The translations under genes were made by a program, and so were the position numbers. Of a DNA stretch of 64,000 bases, positions 54,577 to 64,000 are shown piece by piece. The stretch's first letter is position 1. Each line of letters starts with the position of its first letter. The notes below the pieces were generated by a model, which did no database searches, had not been told where the DNA came from, and saw nothing but the letters and a program-made list of their open reading frames with translations. Location: positions 3,162,001 to 3,226,000 of the forward strand of contig CP085830.1 of assembly GCA_020809705.1 (NCBI GenBank), read 5' to 3'. Source of the DNA: Calonectria ilicicola (taxonomy: Eukaryota > Ascomycota > Sordariomycetes > Hypocreales > Nectriaceae).

Positions 54577-55068
54577 GTTTGAGTGAGTTGAAGTTCTGCC
54601 CATGACGGTTCATGCGCTCGGGATGCAGAGGGGCTGGAGCCGTCGTATTACCTAATTGATGTGGCGGTGCTCCCGCCAATGCCGTGGGGCTGGGCCGTTT
54701 TAGATCTACAATTGCCGATGGGATTGGGGGACTCTTTGAACCTCCTATTACTCTGTCCCTTTGACGCTTTGAACACGGCCCAATTTGTTGCAAAACGACT
54801 TTTACGAAAGAATATCCCTGGGACACGTATATATTCCGACTTTCACTCACGAAATCACGACGGCGCCACGATTTGCATCTACGTCACCAAGCACGAGACC
54901 ACCTGACGAGACGACACCGACTGGGTCCTCCTTGCACGCCCTGACAGCCCAGATTGACCGTTATGGGCCGCTGCTCATAAACCCTACGTCGCCTAATACG
55001 AAATCCGCGATTGATCAACCAAGGGGCCCAACACTGCTAATAGGGGGGGTATCCTGTGAATCGTCGCA
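54577..55068. other. Divergent intergenic region between FAM32A-like and permease genes (492 bp)
   Basis: Promoter of both genes; no further gene seen. A plus-strand frame across it overlaps the permease start in another phase and is not supported. Confidence 0.55.
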
Positions 55069-56939
55069 ATGTCGCCATACGGTCTCACGCCGCACACGCG
55101 AGACTCTCTCGAGCTGGCGTCTCTGGCCAGCTCAAGCCGTGTCGACGAAGAGGCCACGACAGAAGTCTCGTCGCGGCCCAGCATATCCTCGTCGCGGCGC
55201 TTGTCCCTGGAGCAGGACGATCCCCTGGACAGCGCGAACCCGGCCGGGCGTCTTCGGTCGTACTCGGTCTCGTCGGCTTTCGACTTTACACCAAACTTGT
55301 TCCCATTGAGTTCAACAGCAGGTGGCAGCGGGTATGCGCCCATCGGAGCGCCAATCTCTGCGGCACGCCAGAGTGGTGGGTTGGGAGGCGGGTCGCTCGA
55401 GAAAAACAAGACTCTGACATACCTAAACGGTCTGTCGTTAATAGTCGGGCTGATTATTGGATCTGGCATCTTCTCATCGCCCGGCCAAGTCAGCTCCAAA
55501 ATTGGGTCGCCTGGTGCTTCCTTGATTGTTTGGATCGTGGCAGGTGTTCTTGCATGGACGGGAGCCGCATCATACGCAGAGCTCGGTGGCGCTATCCCCC
55601 TGAATGGTGGCGCTCAAGTTTACCTCGCCAAGACGTTTGGAGAGCTGTCTGGATTTCTCTTCACGTGGGTGGCCATGCTTGTCCTCAAGCCCGGAAGCGC
55701 TGCCATCATCTCCATCATCATGGGCGAGTACCTAGTGCGGGCCTTCATTGGCCCCGATGCTGAAACGATAAGCCCGTGGTTCAGCAAGGGTGTGGCGGTC
55801 ATTGGTATTGGCTTGGTTACGTTTCTAAACTGTATTTCCACGCGAGTCGGGACTCGCGTGAACGACCTGCTCATGTTTATGAAGTTTATTGCGCTGTTGG
55901 GAGTTACGATTACGGGTGTTGTGGTGGCCATCACGGGCAAAACGTTCCAAGGCCCTGCTGCTGTCGACTGGAAGCATCACGATTGGTTTGCGAATACGTC
56001 CATGGACATGTCCGCCTGGGCTCTGGCGCTCTATGCGGGCCTTTGGGCATATGATGGATGGGACAATGTGAGTAACACCGCTTACACCTTGTGTGGTATG
56101 GAGCTAATGACCTCTGGTTGCAGACCAATTATGTTGTAGGCGAGTTCCGGAATCCTTCCCGAGACCTGCCTCGAGTGATCCACTCAGCAATGCCGCTAGT
56201 CATTCTGTCATACGTCCTTGCCAACATTGCTTACTTCCTTGTCCTGCCCCAAGAGACGATGAACGGCTCCAACACTGTGGGCGTCCTGTTTGGCAAGCAG
56301 GTTTTTGGAAGGCCGGGATCGTTGATTCTAGCGCTGATTGTGAGTGCCAGCTGCTTTGGTGCACTCAATTCTTCGACTTTTACCTCGAGCCGCCTCGCCT
56401 ATGTTGCTGGCAAGGAAGGATATATCCCAGCCGTCTTTGGCCGCCTTGGTGTTGGAAACAACGATGATCAAGGCCTCAATACCCAACGCTCTCGCGGCTG
56501 GTTTAGCAGAAAGCTCCGCATGTTGTTTGGCGATGAAGACACAGGCCTGTTTTACACTCCCGTGTATGCTTTAGTTCTCAATGCCGTGCTAACCTGCGGG
56601 TATTGTATTGTTGGCGAGTTTAGCACGCTCGTCACTTTCTACGGTGTTGCTGGATACACCTTTTACTTCTTGACTGTGCTCGGTCTCATTGTGCTTCGCG
56701 TTCGCGAACCTCAACTAGAGCGCCCCTACAAGACCTGGATCACAACTCCCATCATCTTTTGCTGCGTGAGCTTGTTTCTGCTCAGCCGAGCCGTCTTTGC
56801 AGAGCCGTTCCAGACCGTTGCTGTCATCACTTTTGTGGTGGCCGGCATCCCCGTGTATTTCTGGCGCATCCGCGGCCGGGACGACATTGTGAGGAGAGAG
56901 CCTAGCAGCGGGAAGAAGTGGTGGCACTTCTGGAAGTAA
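55069..56939 (+). CDS. APC-superfamily amino-acid permease, LAT/Mup1-like (604 aa)
   Basis: Two exons: 55069-56067 and 56124-56939 (intron of 56 nt, phase 0), 605 codons with stop. The first 115 residues are a Ser-rich cytosolic tail, as in regulated plasma-membrane permeases. The transport core begins TLTYLNGLSLIVGLIIGSGI with the APC motif GSGIFSSPG, followed by WTGAASYAELGGAIPLNGG, AIGFMKFIALLGV-like helices, AGLWAYDGWDNTNYVVGEFR across the splice site, and ASCFGALNSSTFTSSRLAYV. Twelve membrane spans are expected. The sequence is closer to the LAT/high-affinity methionine permease group than to the YAT group. The substrate is a neutral amino acid by family analogy, not shown here. Confidence 0.9.
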
Positions 56940-58027
56940 ACCACCGCACCCTTTTTTATTAATTGAAATAGAAACGACAGAGGCCGGCAAGATGCTGCTG
57001 ACGACGACAAGGGACATGTTGAATAGAGAGGGAGAAAGCCATGATTTGGGACCAGCAATGACGAGTCAACGTCGGATGTCTGTATTGATCACCTAGGCCT
57101 GGGGCGCTGCCTAGTGTAAACTAGTATTTAATTTTTGATTAAGAGGAGCTGCATAGTATAGCGGCATCAATTGATTTCACAATCGAGAGCAGGATGAGAA
57201 ATACCATATATCGGAAGCCAAGACTTCCTTGTTCTACACTCGCCAATTCGTTCAGCATGAATCCACAGTTCAATGTGAAAAACCACACATGGCAAAAAGT
57301 TCTATTCGCATGCAATATGCAAGCGTGACCTCAATCCAATATAAGAAGCAGCCTTAGGTACGATTAGGTTTTTCAATCATTTAATATTGTCGTTGACAGG
57401 ATGAATCTGCACTATGACGATCGACTTCTCTAATAGTCATGTACAGCACAACTCTAAGATGCGCTCAACAACTTTGACAGAGAACTCTATCAGCCCAGGC
57501 ACATATTAAAGGCCCTATCCTGCCCAGGCAAGATGCAATCCATCTTATGCATTTTAAACACCATCGAAAATGGAGCTTGAGCTGGACACTCTCGTCCCCC
57601 CACAATGATCCACCATCTCTCAAATACAGAACACTGAACTCAAATAGACCAGCTCCACAAGCTCTTGCAGTACTCAATTTGTATTAAGTAAAGCAAGATG
57701 ACTGACTGCATCTGAAAGAGCAATTGTTTTTCTTTTAACACAAGTCTCACAAGTCAAGAAGGCACGGCAAGTTTTTGATTTAATTTTTAACTTTCTTTTA
57801 TTTATTTATCTCATATCCACGACCCCGGGTTCCTCAAACCGATGCCGCTTCGGCAGTCGAGAGCTGGTACAAGCCATTACCTCTTTTGGTTTGAATGGCC
57901 AAGCCATTATGCACCCCGCATCCCGACCACGTCAATAAAAAAGCGTCTCAAGATCCGGAGCTTTGCCCGCGAACCTCTTCAACTCCTAATATATCAATAA
58001 CTATTTTAGCAAGCAGCTATCCGCCGC
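56940..58027. other. Convergent spacer between permease and formate dehydrogenase (1.1 kb)
   Basis: AT-rich 3' flanks of both genes with no supported coding region. Confidence 0.6.
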
Positions 58028-59645
58028 TTACTTGCGCTGACCGTAGGCCTTGGTGGCGTACTCACCCTTGTGGACGATGAGGTCCTCAGGGCGGTAGTCG
58101 AAGCGGCCGGACAGGTAGCTGTCGATGATGGCCTTGGTGCCGTCGGCGTATCGCTTCTGGGCATCCAGGGAGGTACCGGACATGTGGGGGACCATGGCGT
58201 TGCCACCGCCGAAGATGTTCTTGGCAGTTCGGAGAGGGTGGTCGGCGGGGGCGGGCTGGGGGAACCAGACGTCACCACCGTATCCGGAGAGCTGGCCGGA
58301 CTTGAGGGCCTCGGCAACATCCTCCTTGACGACGATGGCACCACGGGCGGTGTTGATGAGGTAGGCACCCTTCTTCATCTTGGCGATGAGGTCCTTGTTG
58401 AAGAGACCCTTGGTCTTCTCGTGGAGAGGGCAGTTAATGGTGACGATGTCGCAGCGGGCGAGGAGCTCCTCGAGGGTGTCGACACGCTTGCAGCCAATCT
58501 CGGCCTCAGTCTCGGCGGAGAGGGGCTGGTAGTCGTAGTAGAGAAGCTCCTTGCAGTCGAAGGGCTTGAGGCGGCGGAGGACACGCTCACCAATGCGGCC
58601 GACGGCAACGGTACCGACAACCTTGTTCTCGAGATCGTACTCGAGCTTGGCAGCCTCAGCGACATCCCAGTCGCCACGCTCAATCTGCTCGTGGGCGGGG
58701 ACGAAGTTGCGGATGAGGACCAGGATGGTCATGATAACGTGCTCAGCGACGGAGACGACGTTGGAGCCAGTAACCTCAGCAACGGTGACACCGCCGTTGG
58801 TGGTGTTGGCGGCATTGAGGTCGACGTGGTCGGAACCAATACCGGCAGTGACGGCGAGCTTGAGGTTCTTGGCCTTGGCAAGACGCTCAGCGGTCAGGTA
58901 ACCGGGGTGGAAGCTATCGCCATGTTAGTTTTGATATTTCCCGATTGGGAAAGCAAGTCAACATACGGAGTGGTGATGATGATCTCGGCATCGACGAGCT
59001 CCTGGTCGAACTTGGAGTTCTCACCCTCCTTGTCGGAGGTGGTAACAAGGGTGTGGCCCTGATCCTCGAGCCACTTGCGGATGCCGAGCTCATTCTCGGT
59101 GGTTCCGAGCAGGCCGGGTTGCTGTTGGGAGGTAAGTTAGCGTTTGATGCGCGGTGGTGTTTAGCCGTGTAAGTGAGCAAGTGAGGAGAGCGTTGCAATG
59201 GGCCAATGCATGACAAACAGCAAGCCAACCAGGCCATGGAAGACATGGTAGAAGCGCTTCAAATGATGCCAGCATCAACCACCCCGCACGCTCTGGTTGG
59301 GCTTTGTGGCTGATGTTGGATCATATTGATGAAAGTGCATGATGCTTCCCCGCGTTTGGGGATCGGCGTGAGAGGGGAAGGCCAGTGAGTGGGTGTGGGG
59401 AGAGGCGGCAGTCAACAACCACCATGCAATGGCGTCGAGATGTCTCAGGTGCAATGATGATTGCAAAAAGAGGGGTAATTGGATTTTGGAAGAAGAAGAA
59501 GAATGGGAAATATTAACGTACATCCTTGGCGTGCTGGCCACCGTCGTAGAGGACTGCAAGAACCTTGACCTGTAGAGCGAGTGTGAGTATCAAAAGATGG
59601 CGAAGATGGCGAAGGGGGAGGAGGAGGAGGGAGAGAACATACCAT
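58028..59645 (-). CDS. NAD-dependent formate dehydrogenase (363 aa)
   Basis: Four exons: 59645-59643 (ATG only), 59569-59522, 59121-58967, 58913-58028; introns of 73, 400 and 53 nt; 364 codons with stop. The enzyme oxidises formate to carbon dioxide with NAD+ and belongs to the D-2-hydroxyacid dehydrogenase fold. Seen: [20 protein letters not shown] at the start, the formate-binding region [32 protein letters not shown], the dinucleotide fold [17 protein letters not shown] with Asp in LYYDYQPL for NAD preference, NTARGAIVV, and the catalytic Gln (WFPQPAP) and His ([11 protein letters not shown]). No mitochondrial leader or peroxisomal tail is present, so the protein should be cytosolic. The coding part of the first exon is just the start codon, and intron 2 is unusually long. 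Confidence 0.95.
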
Positions 59646-60086
59646 TTTGGCGGTTTATAAAAAAGAAGTTATTGATGTATTAAAGAGGAGGAAGATGTGA
59701 GAGTTGATATGAGATGTGAGAGAGGATGAGGAAAAAAGAAGCGAGATGGAGAGTCCAAGGCCAGTTATTTATGCTTCAAGGTTTATGGGCGCACTCTCGC
59801 CGTTGCACACATACGCGCGCACACATCGACACACCACACCACACACAAGGCGAGACGACTACGGGCAACATGCCGCATGCCGTATGCCACATCGTGACAC
59901 CCAGTCGCGCTCCGCCTCGACGCATCAGATCAGTGGAACACGGACGGACCCCGGACGCGTCCAATGTCGCTCAATCCCGTGAACCCCGAACATGTCGGCA
60001 TCTCTTGGTAGGTATGTGGTAGCCAGAAGCAGAAGAAGCAGGGCCCTCTGGTCCCCGGGGGGTCTGGTCTGCCTGGGCAAGGTGCA

Positions 60087-60150
60087 GGCCGTCCAGTCCA
60101 GTCCAGCCCAGCCCAGCCCCAGCCCAGCCCCAGCCCAGTCCAGTCCCCAG
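60087..60150. repeat. CCAGC/CCAGT degenerate repeat with three CCCCAG sites
   Basis: A run of CCAGY-type pentamers and hexamers about 440-505 bp upstream of the formate dehydrogenase ATG. CCCCAG (complement of the CreA core CTGGGG) occurs at 60117, 60128 and 60145; the first two are 11 bp apart. Confidence 0.65.
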
Positions 60151-61008
60151 ACGACAATGGCAGCGCCGGCGCCTGGCACGGAAAGCGGAATCATGAAGCG
60201 GCTGCGGAGCGTGCGCGGAGAGTGCCCCAGCGGCGGGGGATGCCCACATCTCCGAGTTTCCCCAAAAAGGCCAATTGAGTGAGCACTTAGTTAGAGAGTC
60301 CGTGTGCGTGTGCGTGTGAGTGAGAGCTTGAGCAGGCGGCGGCGCCTCGGGGCTCTCCACCGAAGGCAAACAACAAGACACGAGGTGGTCGCTGGCTAAC
60401 AAGCCGGCTAGGCTCCAAGCGCAGCCAGTAACGACACTGCCCGCTAAAGGACGACGCCGTCGTGACTTGCATTCTTGCATTCCCCCGCCTCGGCGCGTTG
60501 CCAGTCGGTTCTGCCCCTGGAGCTAGACAGCTTGCCCCTTCAGGAAGGATCCTGCCAATGCTGGAAAGGGCATATCTCGGCGTTCGGGGAGTCGCTGCTT
60601 GGCCACACCCAGCCCGTGCCATGGTTCCCAGCTGCGGCGGCGGAAGGAAGTGGGGTCGCCTGGAAAGCGGGGTTGGGGCACCTGCGCGCAGGGCCAGAGA
60701 GCAGTGCCATTCAACCCAACACCCGCAGTCGAGCTCCGGTTTCATCGCGAGGCGAGAGTGAATGAGGCGCTGGAGCTGGATGGGACGGCATCAATTGGCT
60801 GCCGCCTTGCCCTCTCCTGCTCTGAACCCCAAAAGTCGGTTGCGCTTTTCTTGGAGAAAGGGGGCGCGCGGCTGCGGCTGCTCGAGCCTGTACCTGTGTC
60901 TCTCTCTACAACCAGCCGACCCCTCTCTTGCGATCCTCCAGACTCTAGTTAACCACAGGTTGCATTAGACAGGCCAATTACACGCAAACCCCGTACACAC
61001 GCCAACAA

Positions 61009-61026
61009 CAGCAGCAGCAGCAGCAG
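61009..61026 (+). repeat. CAG trinucleotide microsatellite
   Basis: Six CAG units in non-coding sequence. Confidence 0.75.
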
Positions 61027-62658
61027 GCCTATTTCTCCCTACCAACCAGCTGTCTGGCTGGACTTGTTTGTCCGGGGCGCCTATTCTAAGACGTTGCTGT
61101 GGGGAATTTCGAGAATCGAGAATCACTCCGACGTCAACTACCACTTGCTGATGACACACGACCACCACCACCACCACACACACACACGCACCCATCGGGA
61201 ACATGACCCTTAGACAGTTAATCTCGACCCAGAAAAGAAGTGGGAATGCCGTCCCATAAAACACGTATCTGACCAGCTACAACAGGCCCCCTTTTTTTTT
61301 TGCCCCTAGCTTCGCTCTTTGCTCGCAGTCCGTCACAGACGAAGACTGCGGATTACCGAACCACCGCATTGCTGCTCTTACACCCGTCATGCCATCAAAT
61401 TCCCCCTCTCCTCATGACGCCGCAGAGCCGCCGGTCGTTGCGTAACAGCGCAACCATACATGGTCCCGGACCCCTGTCGCCTGCGGTTGAGATGTGCGCG
61501 CCGCCCAGCTCCGGGCCATTAATGAACCTTGACGAGTGGGCATCTCTTCAACCACGTCCCTTCCAAACATGGGAGACAAGGTCGAGTTGCAGCAAAGCAG
61601 CAACAGCAGCAACATCCAACATCAATTCGTTGATGCGAAAACCAATCAATCAATTCCCCTTTTACGACGTGTCAACCAAAGCCAATCATTTACCCCTCCT
61701 TTCATCGCGCTTCGTCGTTGTCGTTGACGCAGAATAAACCCGCATCAGCCCAGGCGCGAGATTGCTTACAGGCAACACTACTGGTAGTCGCATCATCTCA
61801 TGCCATTCCATCATCCACTTGTTCGGCTTCCCCTCCGATCCGTGCTCGATCTCCGATACGGGCGGCGGCTTGTGCGGGGGAGCAAAAAACTGGACGCTTC
61901 GCATCTCAATCTCCGAGCTTACCTCTACTACTGCTGCCTCTTGTTCTGGCCTCGTTTTTTTTAGTCGCCGCCGCCGCTGCCCGTCGTCACCCGCCTCACT
62001 CGCACCTCCGCATCTAGGCGTGTTCGGACGGCCGGCCCGTAGCTCTCAGGGTTCCTCCTTAGTCTTTCTCCAGGACCTTCCCGCGAAGCCGTGAATTCCC
62101 CGGATTTCAGTGTCAAGTGAGCCAATTTTAGCCCCGCCTGACTAGTTGACAATATGTAAAGCTTGGCTAGCTAGTCTTTCAATGCCAGTCCACGACACAT
62201 GATCATCATCCATTCAATTAAAAGAGAGTCAGGCATTGATTGCCTGGTAGCATAAGAAGGTCCCAATCCTGCACCTCTTTACTCTGAAAAAAAAAAAAAA
62301 TGCCTCCCCTCATTTCGCAGGCTCTCATCCCCTTGACCCCTGGCACCCGTCCGTCTACAAAAGAGGAAAACGAGCCCATCCAAGCTCCACGTGAGCGCTT
62401 ATACAGGGAGCGACTGCGTATAAAAACAGGCCGCGCCGTCTTACAGATAGAGACCAAACATCATCATGGACTTCATCCCGTTTACGAGTCCCTTTAAACA
62501 GCCGAAAATGATCCTTGCCCAGTTCCCGCCTTCCCAGATGCCTTCATCTATCAGCCAAAATTGCGCCACCCAGTAACCCATTGTATCCCACGTGCACGTC
62601 GAGGTCGCTGGGTATCCCAAAACAAAGAAAAATCGACGCCTGCTACACCATCCGCTTT

Positions 62659-64000
62659 TCACATGTAGAATCCAAACAGCAACGGCAAAGGTACGGGTAT
62701 GACGACGTCATCGTCATCATCATCGTCGTCGTCCTCTTCGTCTCCGTCGTCGTCATCGTCCTCTTCATCAAGCAATGAATCGTCCTCGTCTCCCTCCCAG
62801 TCCTCGTCCCCATCGTTTGATAATAGATCCCCGAGAACTCCCAGCCCGTCCTCATCGTAATCCGAATATTGGTCTGAGGGATATACTGGAGGCTCGTACG
62901 GGATGTCAAACTTCTCTAGCACCTTTTGCTCAACCACTCCAAGAGTGTAATCCGTTGGCACCGCCTGCTCCACAATTTCCTTAACCACCCGGCCATCTTT
63001 GAGTGTGATATCGGTTCGGAGGCCAGCACCGATAAGCCGGTATGCAATGTTCCAGTACAAATACGGCACATCCGGCTCATCCGTCTGACGTCGTCTCCCA
63101 GGCTGAATGCCATGATCCCATCGAATTACCGAAGCCCAGCATTCCTGGTGCAGTCTCTCGGGTCGATTACGGAGAACGTCGGGATGCTTTGTTAGCATCT
63201 GCAGCGACTGTGATTGGTAGCCTTGGTTGATTGAGTACATGAATGCACCATCAGGCATCGCCGCCGTCGGCATGTCGATGTCTGCCCCTGCGTTGACAAG
63301 GACCGGTGTTGACCGCCAGCAGTAGCCAGACTTGAGACTGTAGTAGATGGGAGGCTCGCCCTCCCAGAGTTCGTTGGGATTCTCTCCCAGGTCGAGAAGT
63401 GTTTGAACGAGTGTAGAAGGGTCATCTCCCGTCAGAGAGCCGTTCAACAAACACCGATGTATCAACCCCTTTCGAGTTTCTTTGGGGATATTGGGCACTG
63501 CCTTGAGCAGATCCGCCGCTCGTGTCCAAAGTTGCTCGTTCAATGCTGACTCAATCAAGTTTTTTAGAAACCCTTGCGAGGGTCCAGCCATGTCGTACTT
63601 GGCATAATCCAAGCCCACGATAAACTCTGTCTTGCCGTCATCATACATGTCCTTGACGGCTTTTCCCAAAAGATCCTCAATGTCATTTGGTTCTGGACGG
63701 CCACCACCATCCAAAATTGCTTGCGCTAGGACGTAGTTTCCGTGTAGCAGAGCTTCTGTAAAGGGGCGGCTGGAAGAGATACCCTTCTCATTAGGATTAG
63801 CTCCTTTTTCAATCAGGAGCTTAGCTAGCTTAGCGTGCTGCTCCTCCCAATCGCGACAGGAGTATGTCTCACACCGACGCGAGCAGATGACATTCAATGG
63901 CGTTAGGTCATCCATGGAATCTTTGAGCTTTGCGCCTGCCTCTAGAAGCATTGTGCCAGCTTCAAACAGTCCAGATATCGCCGGTCCTTCGGCAGCTTCG
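62659..64000 (-). CDS. Ankyrin-repeat protein with poly-Asp tail, cut by the right edge
   Basis: Minus-strand frame that is open to base 64000, so its N-terminus is outside the window; at least 446 residues are present. Ankyrin-type helices are visible: MLLEAGAKLKDSMDDLTPLN, LAKLLIEKGANPNEKG, ALLHGNYVLAQAILDGG, LVQTLLDLGENPNELW, PVLVNAGADIDMP and AYRLIGAGLRTDITLKDGR. Between them are irregular segments, so the repeats are degenerate. The C-terminus is a long acidic run of Asp and Glu (about 40 residues) followed by a short hydrophobic end, VVIPVPLPLLFGFYM. The family mediates protein contacts; no enzymatic domain is seen in this part. The acidic run is encoded by a GAC/GAT-type repeat at about 62700-62775. 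Confidence 0.85.
   Translation of the reverse strand, partial: EAAEGPAISGLFEAGTMLLEAGAKLKDSMDDLTPLNVICSRRCETYSCRDWEEQHAKLAKLLIEKGANPNEKGISSSRPFTEALLHGNYVLAQAILDGGGRPEPNDIEDLLGKAVKDMYDDGKTEFIVGLDYAKYDMAGPSQGFLKNLIESALNEQLWTRAADLLKAVPNIPKETRKGLIHRCLLNGSLTGDDPSTLVQTLLDLGENPNELWEGEPPIYYSLKSGYCWRSTPVLVNAGADIDMPTAAMPDGAFMYSINQGYQSQSLQMLTKHPDVLRNRPERLHQECWASVIRWDHGIQPGRRRQTDEPDVPYLYWNIAYRLIGAGLRTDITLKDGRVVKEIVEQAVPTDYTLGVVEQKVLEKFDIPYEPPVYPSDQYSDYDEDGLGVLGDLLSNDGDEDWEGDEDDSLLDEEDDDDDGDEEDDDDDDDDDVVIPVPLPLLFGFYM

Larger units (their letters stand above)
59646..62658. other. Long intergenic region upstream of formate dehydrogenase (3.0 kb)
   Basis: Contains the formate dehydrogenase promoter (CA-rich stretch at about 59805-59850, CCAGC/CCAGT repeat with CCCCAG sites at about 60087-60150), a CAG microsatellite at about 61009-61026 and ACC/CA repeats near 61157-61190. 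Several open frames have no recognisable domains. No gene is supported. Confidence 0.55.

Noticed and set aside
58070..59062. 330-codon plus-strand open frame
   Set aside because: It is antisense to the formate dehydrogenase coding exons and crosses its intron; composition (Leu/Val/Gly/Asp-rich) is that of a mirror frame of a GC-biased gene.

Overview
This 64 kb window is nuclear chromosome from a filamentous ascomycete. The genes have short spliceosomal introns (mostly 46-113 nt) with GT..AG ends and CTAAC/CTAAT-like branch sites. Intergenic spaces are long, and the gene set is fungal: AA9 and PL4 cell-wall enzymes, a HET-domain protein, Ugo1, Yah1, Prp45, Tim22, Gep4, Orc2 and Sec59. The protein sequences look like Sordariomycetes, most likely Hypocreales. 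That placement rests on recognition, not on a search. I see no rRNA, confident tRNA, CRISPR array, intact transposon or secondary-metabolite cluster.

Layout, left to right. The 3' end of a ubiquitin-specific protease (1-1111). A small secreted protein with a repeated promoter block (3294-3551). About 5 kb without a gene. An SLC35/TPT-type transporter (8525-10096). An Shg1/COMPASS-like protein with a very large RS/RD-rich tail (10366-12900, minus). An AA9 lytic polysaccharide monooxygenase (13669-14481, minus). A dense housekeeping block follows: UGO1 (minus) divergent from YAH1 (plus), RRP15 (minus), a PhoD-like phosphatase (minus) divergent from a p24 cargo receptor (plus), and PRP45 (plus). 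Then comes a more accessory stretch: a PL4 rhamnogalacturonan lyase (plus), a HET-domain gene (minus), a small membrane protein (plus) and a membrane-anchored GH16 glucanase (plus). A second housekeeping block holds TIM22, a SANT-like protein and GEP4 (all minus), with GEP4 divergent from ORC2 (plus), then SEC59 dolichol kinase (minus). After 5.3 kb without a gene come a Ser/Thr-rich wall/membrane protein (plus), a FAM32A-like protein (minus) divergent from an APC amino-acid permease (plus), NAD-dependent formate dehydrogenase (minus), 3 kb without a gene, and an ankyrin protein (minus) that runs off the right edge.

Functional themes. Several neighbours serve mitochondria (Ugo1 fusion, Yah1 Fe-S/heme, Tim22 import, Gep4 cardiolipin). 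Others are nuclear (Shg1, Rrp15, Prp45, FAM32A, Orc2) or secretory (p24, Sec59). Plant-wall enzymes (AA9, PL4) are scattered among them. This looks like ordinary core chromosome with small accessory islands, and I found no obvious new multi-gene system. The most unusual signals are: two genes each with a 6-nt micro-exon; an Shg1 homologue fused to a long RD/RS tail; three CreA-type sites spaced exactly 11 bp in the PL4 promoter; an MCB element at ORC2 and an inverted GATA pair at UGO1/YAH1; a formate dehydrogenase whose ATG is an exon by itself in coding terms; two AT-hooks in Orc2; and a Ser/Thr-rich protein combining a signal anchor, a Kex2-like site and a GPI-like tail. Exon boundaries were derived by hand from splice motifs, frame and family similarity.
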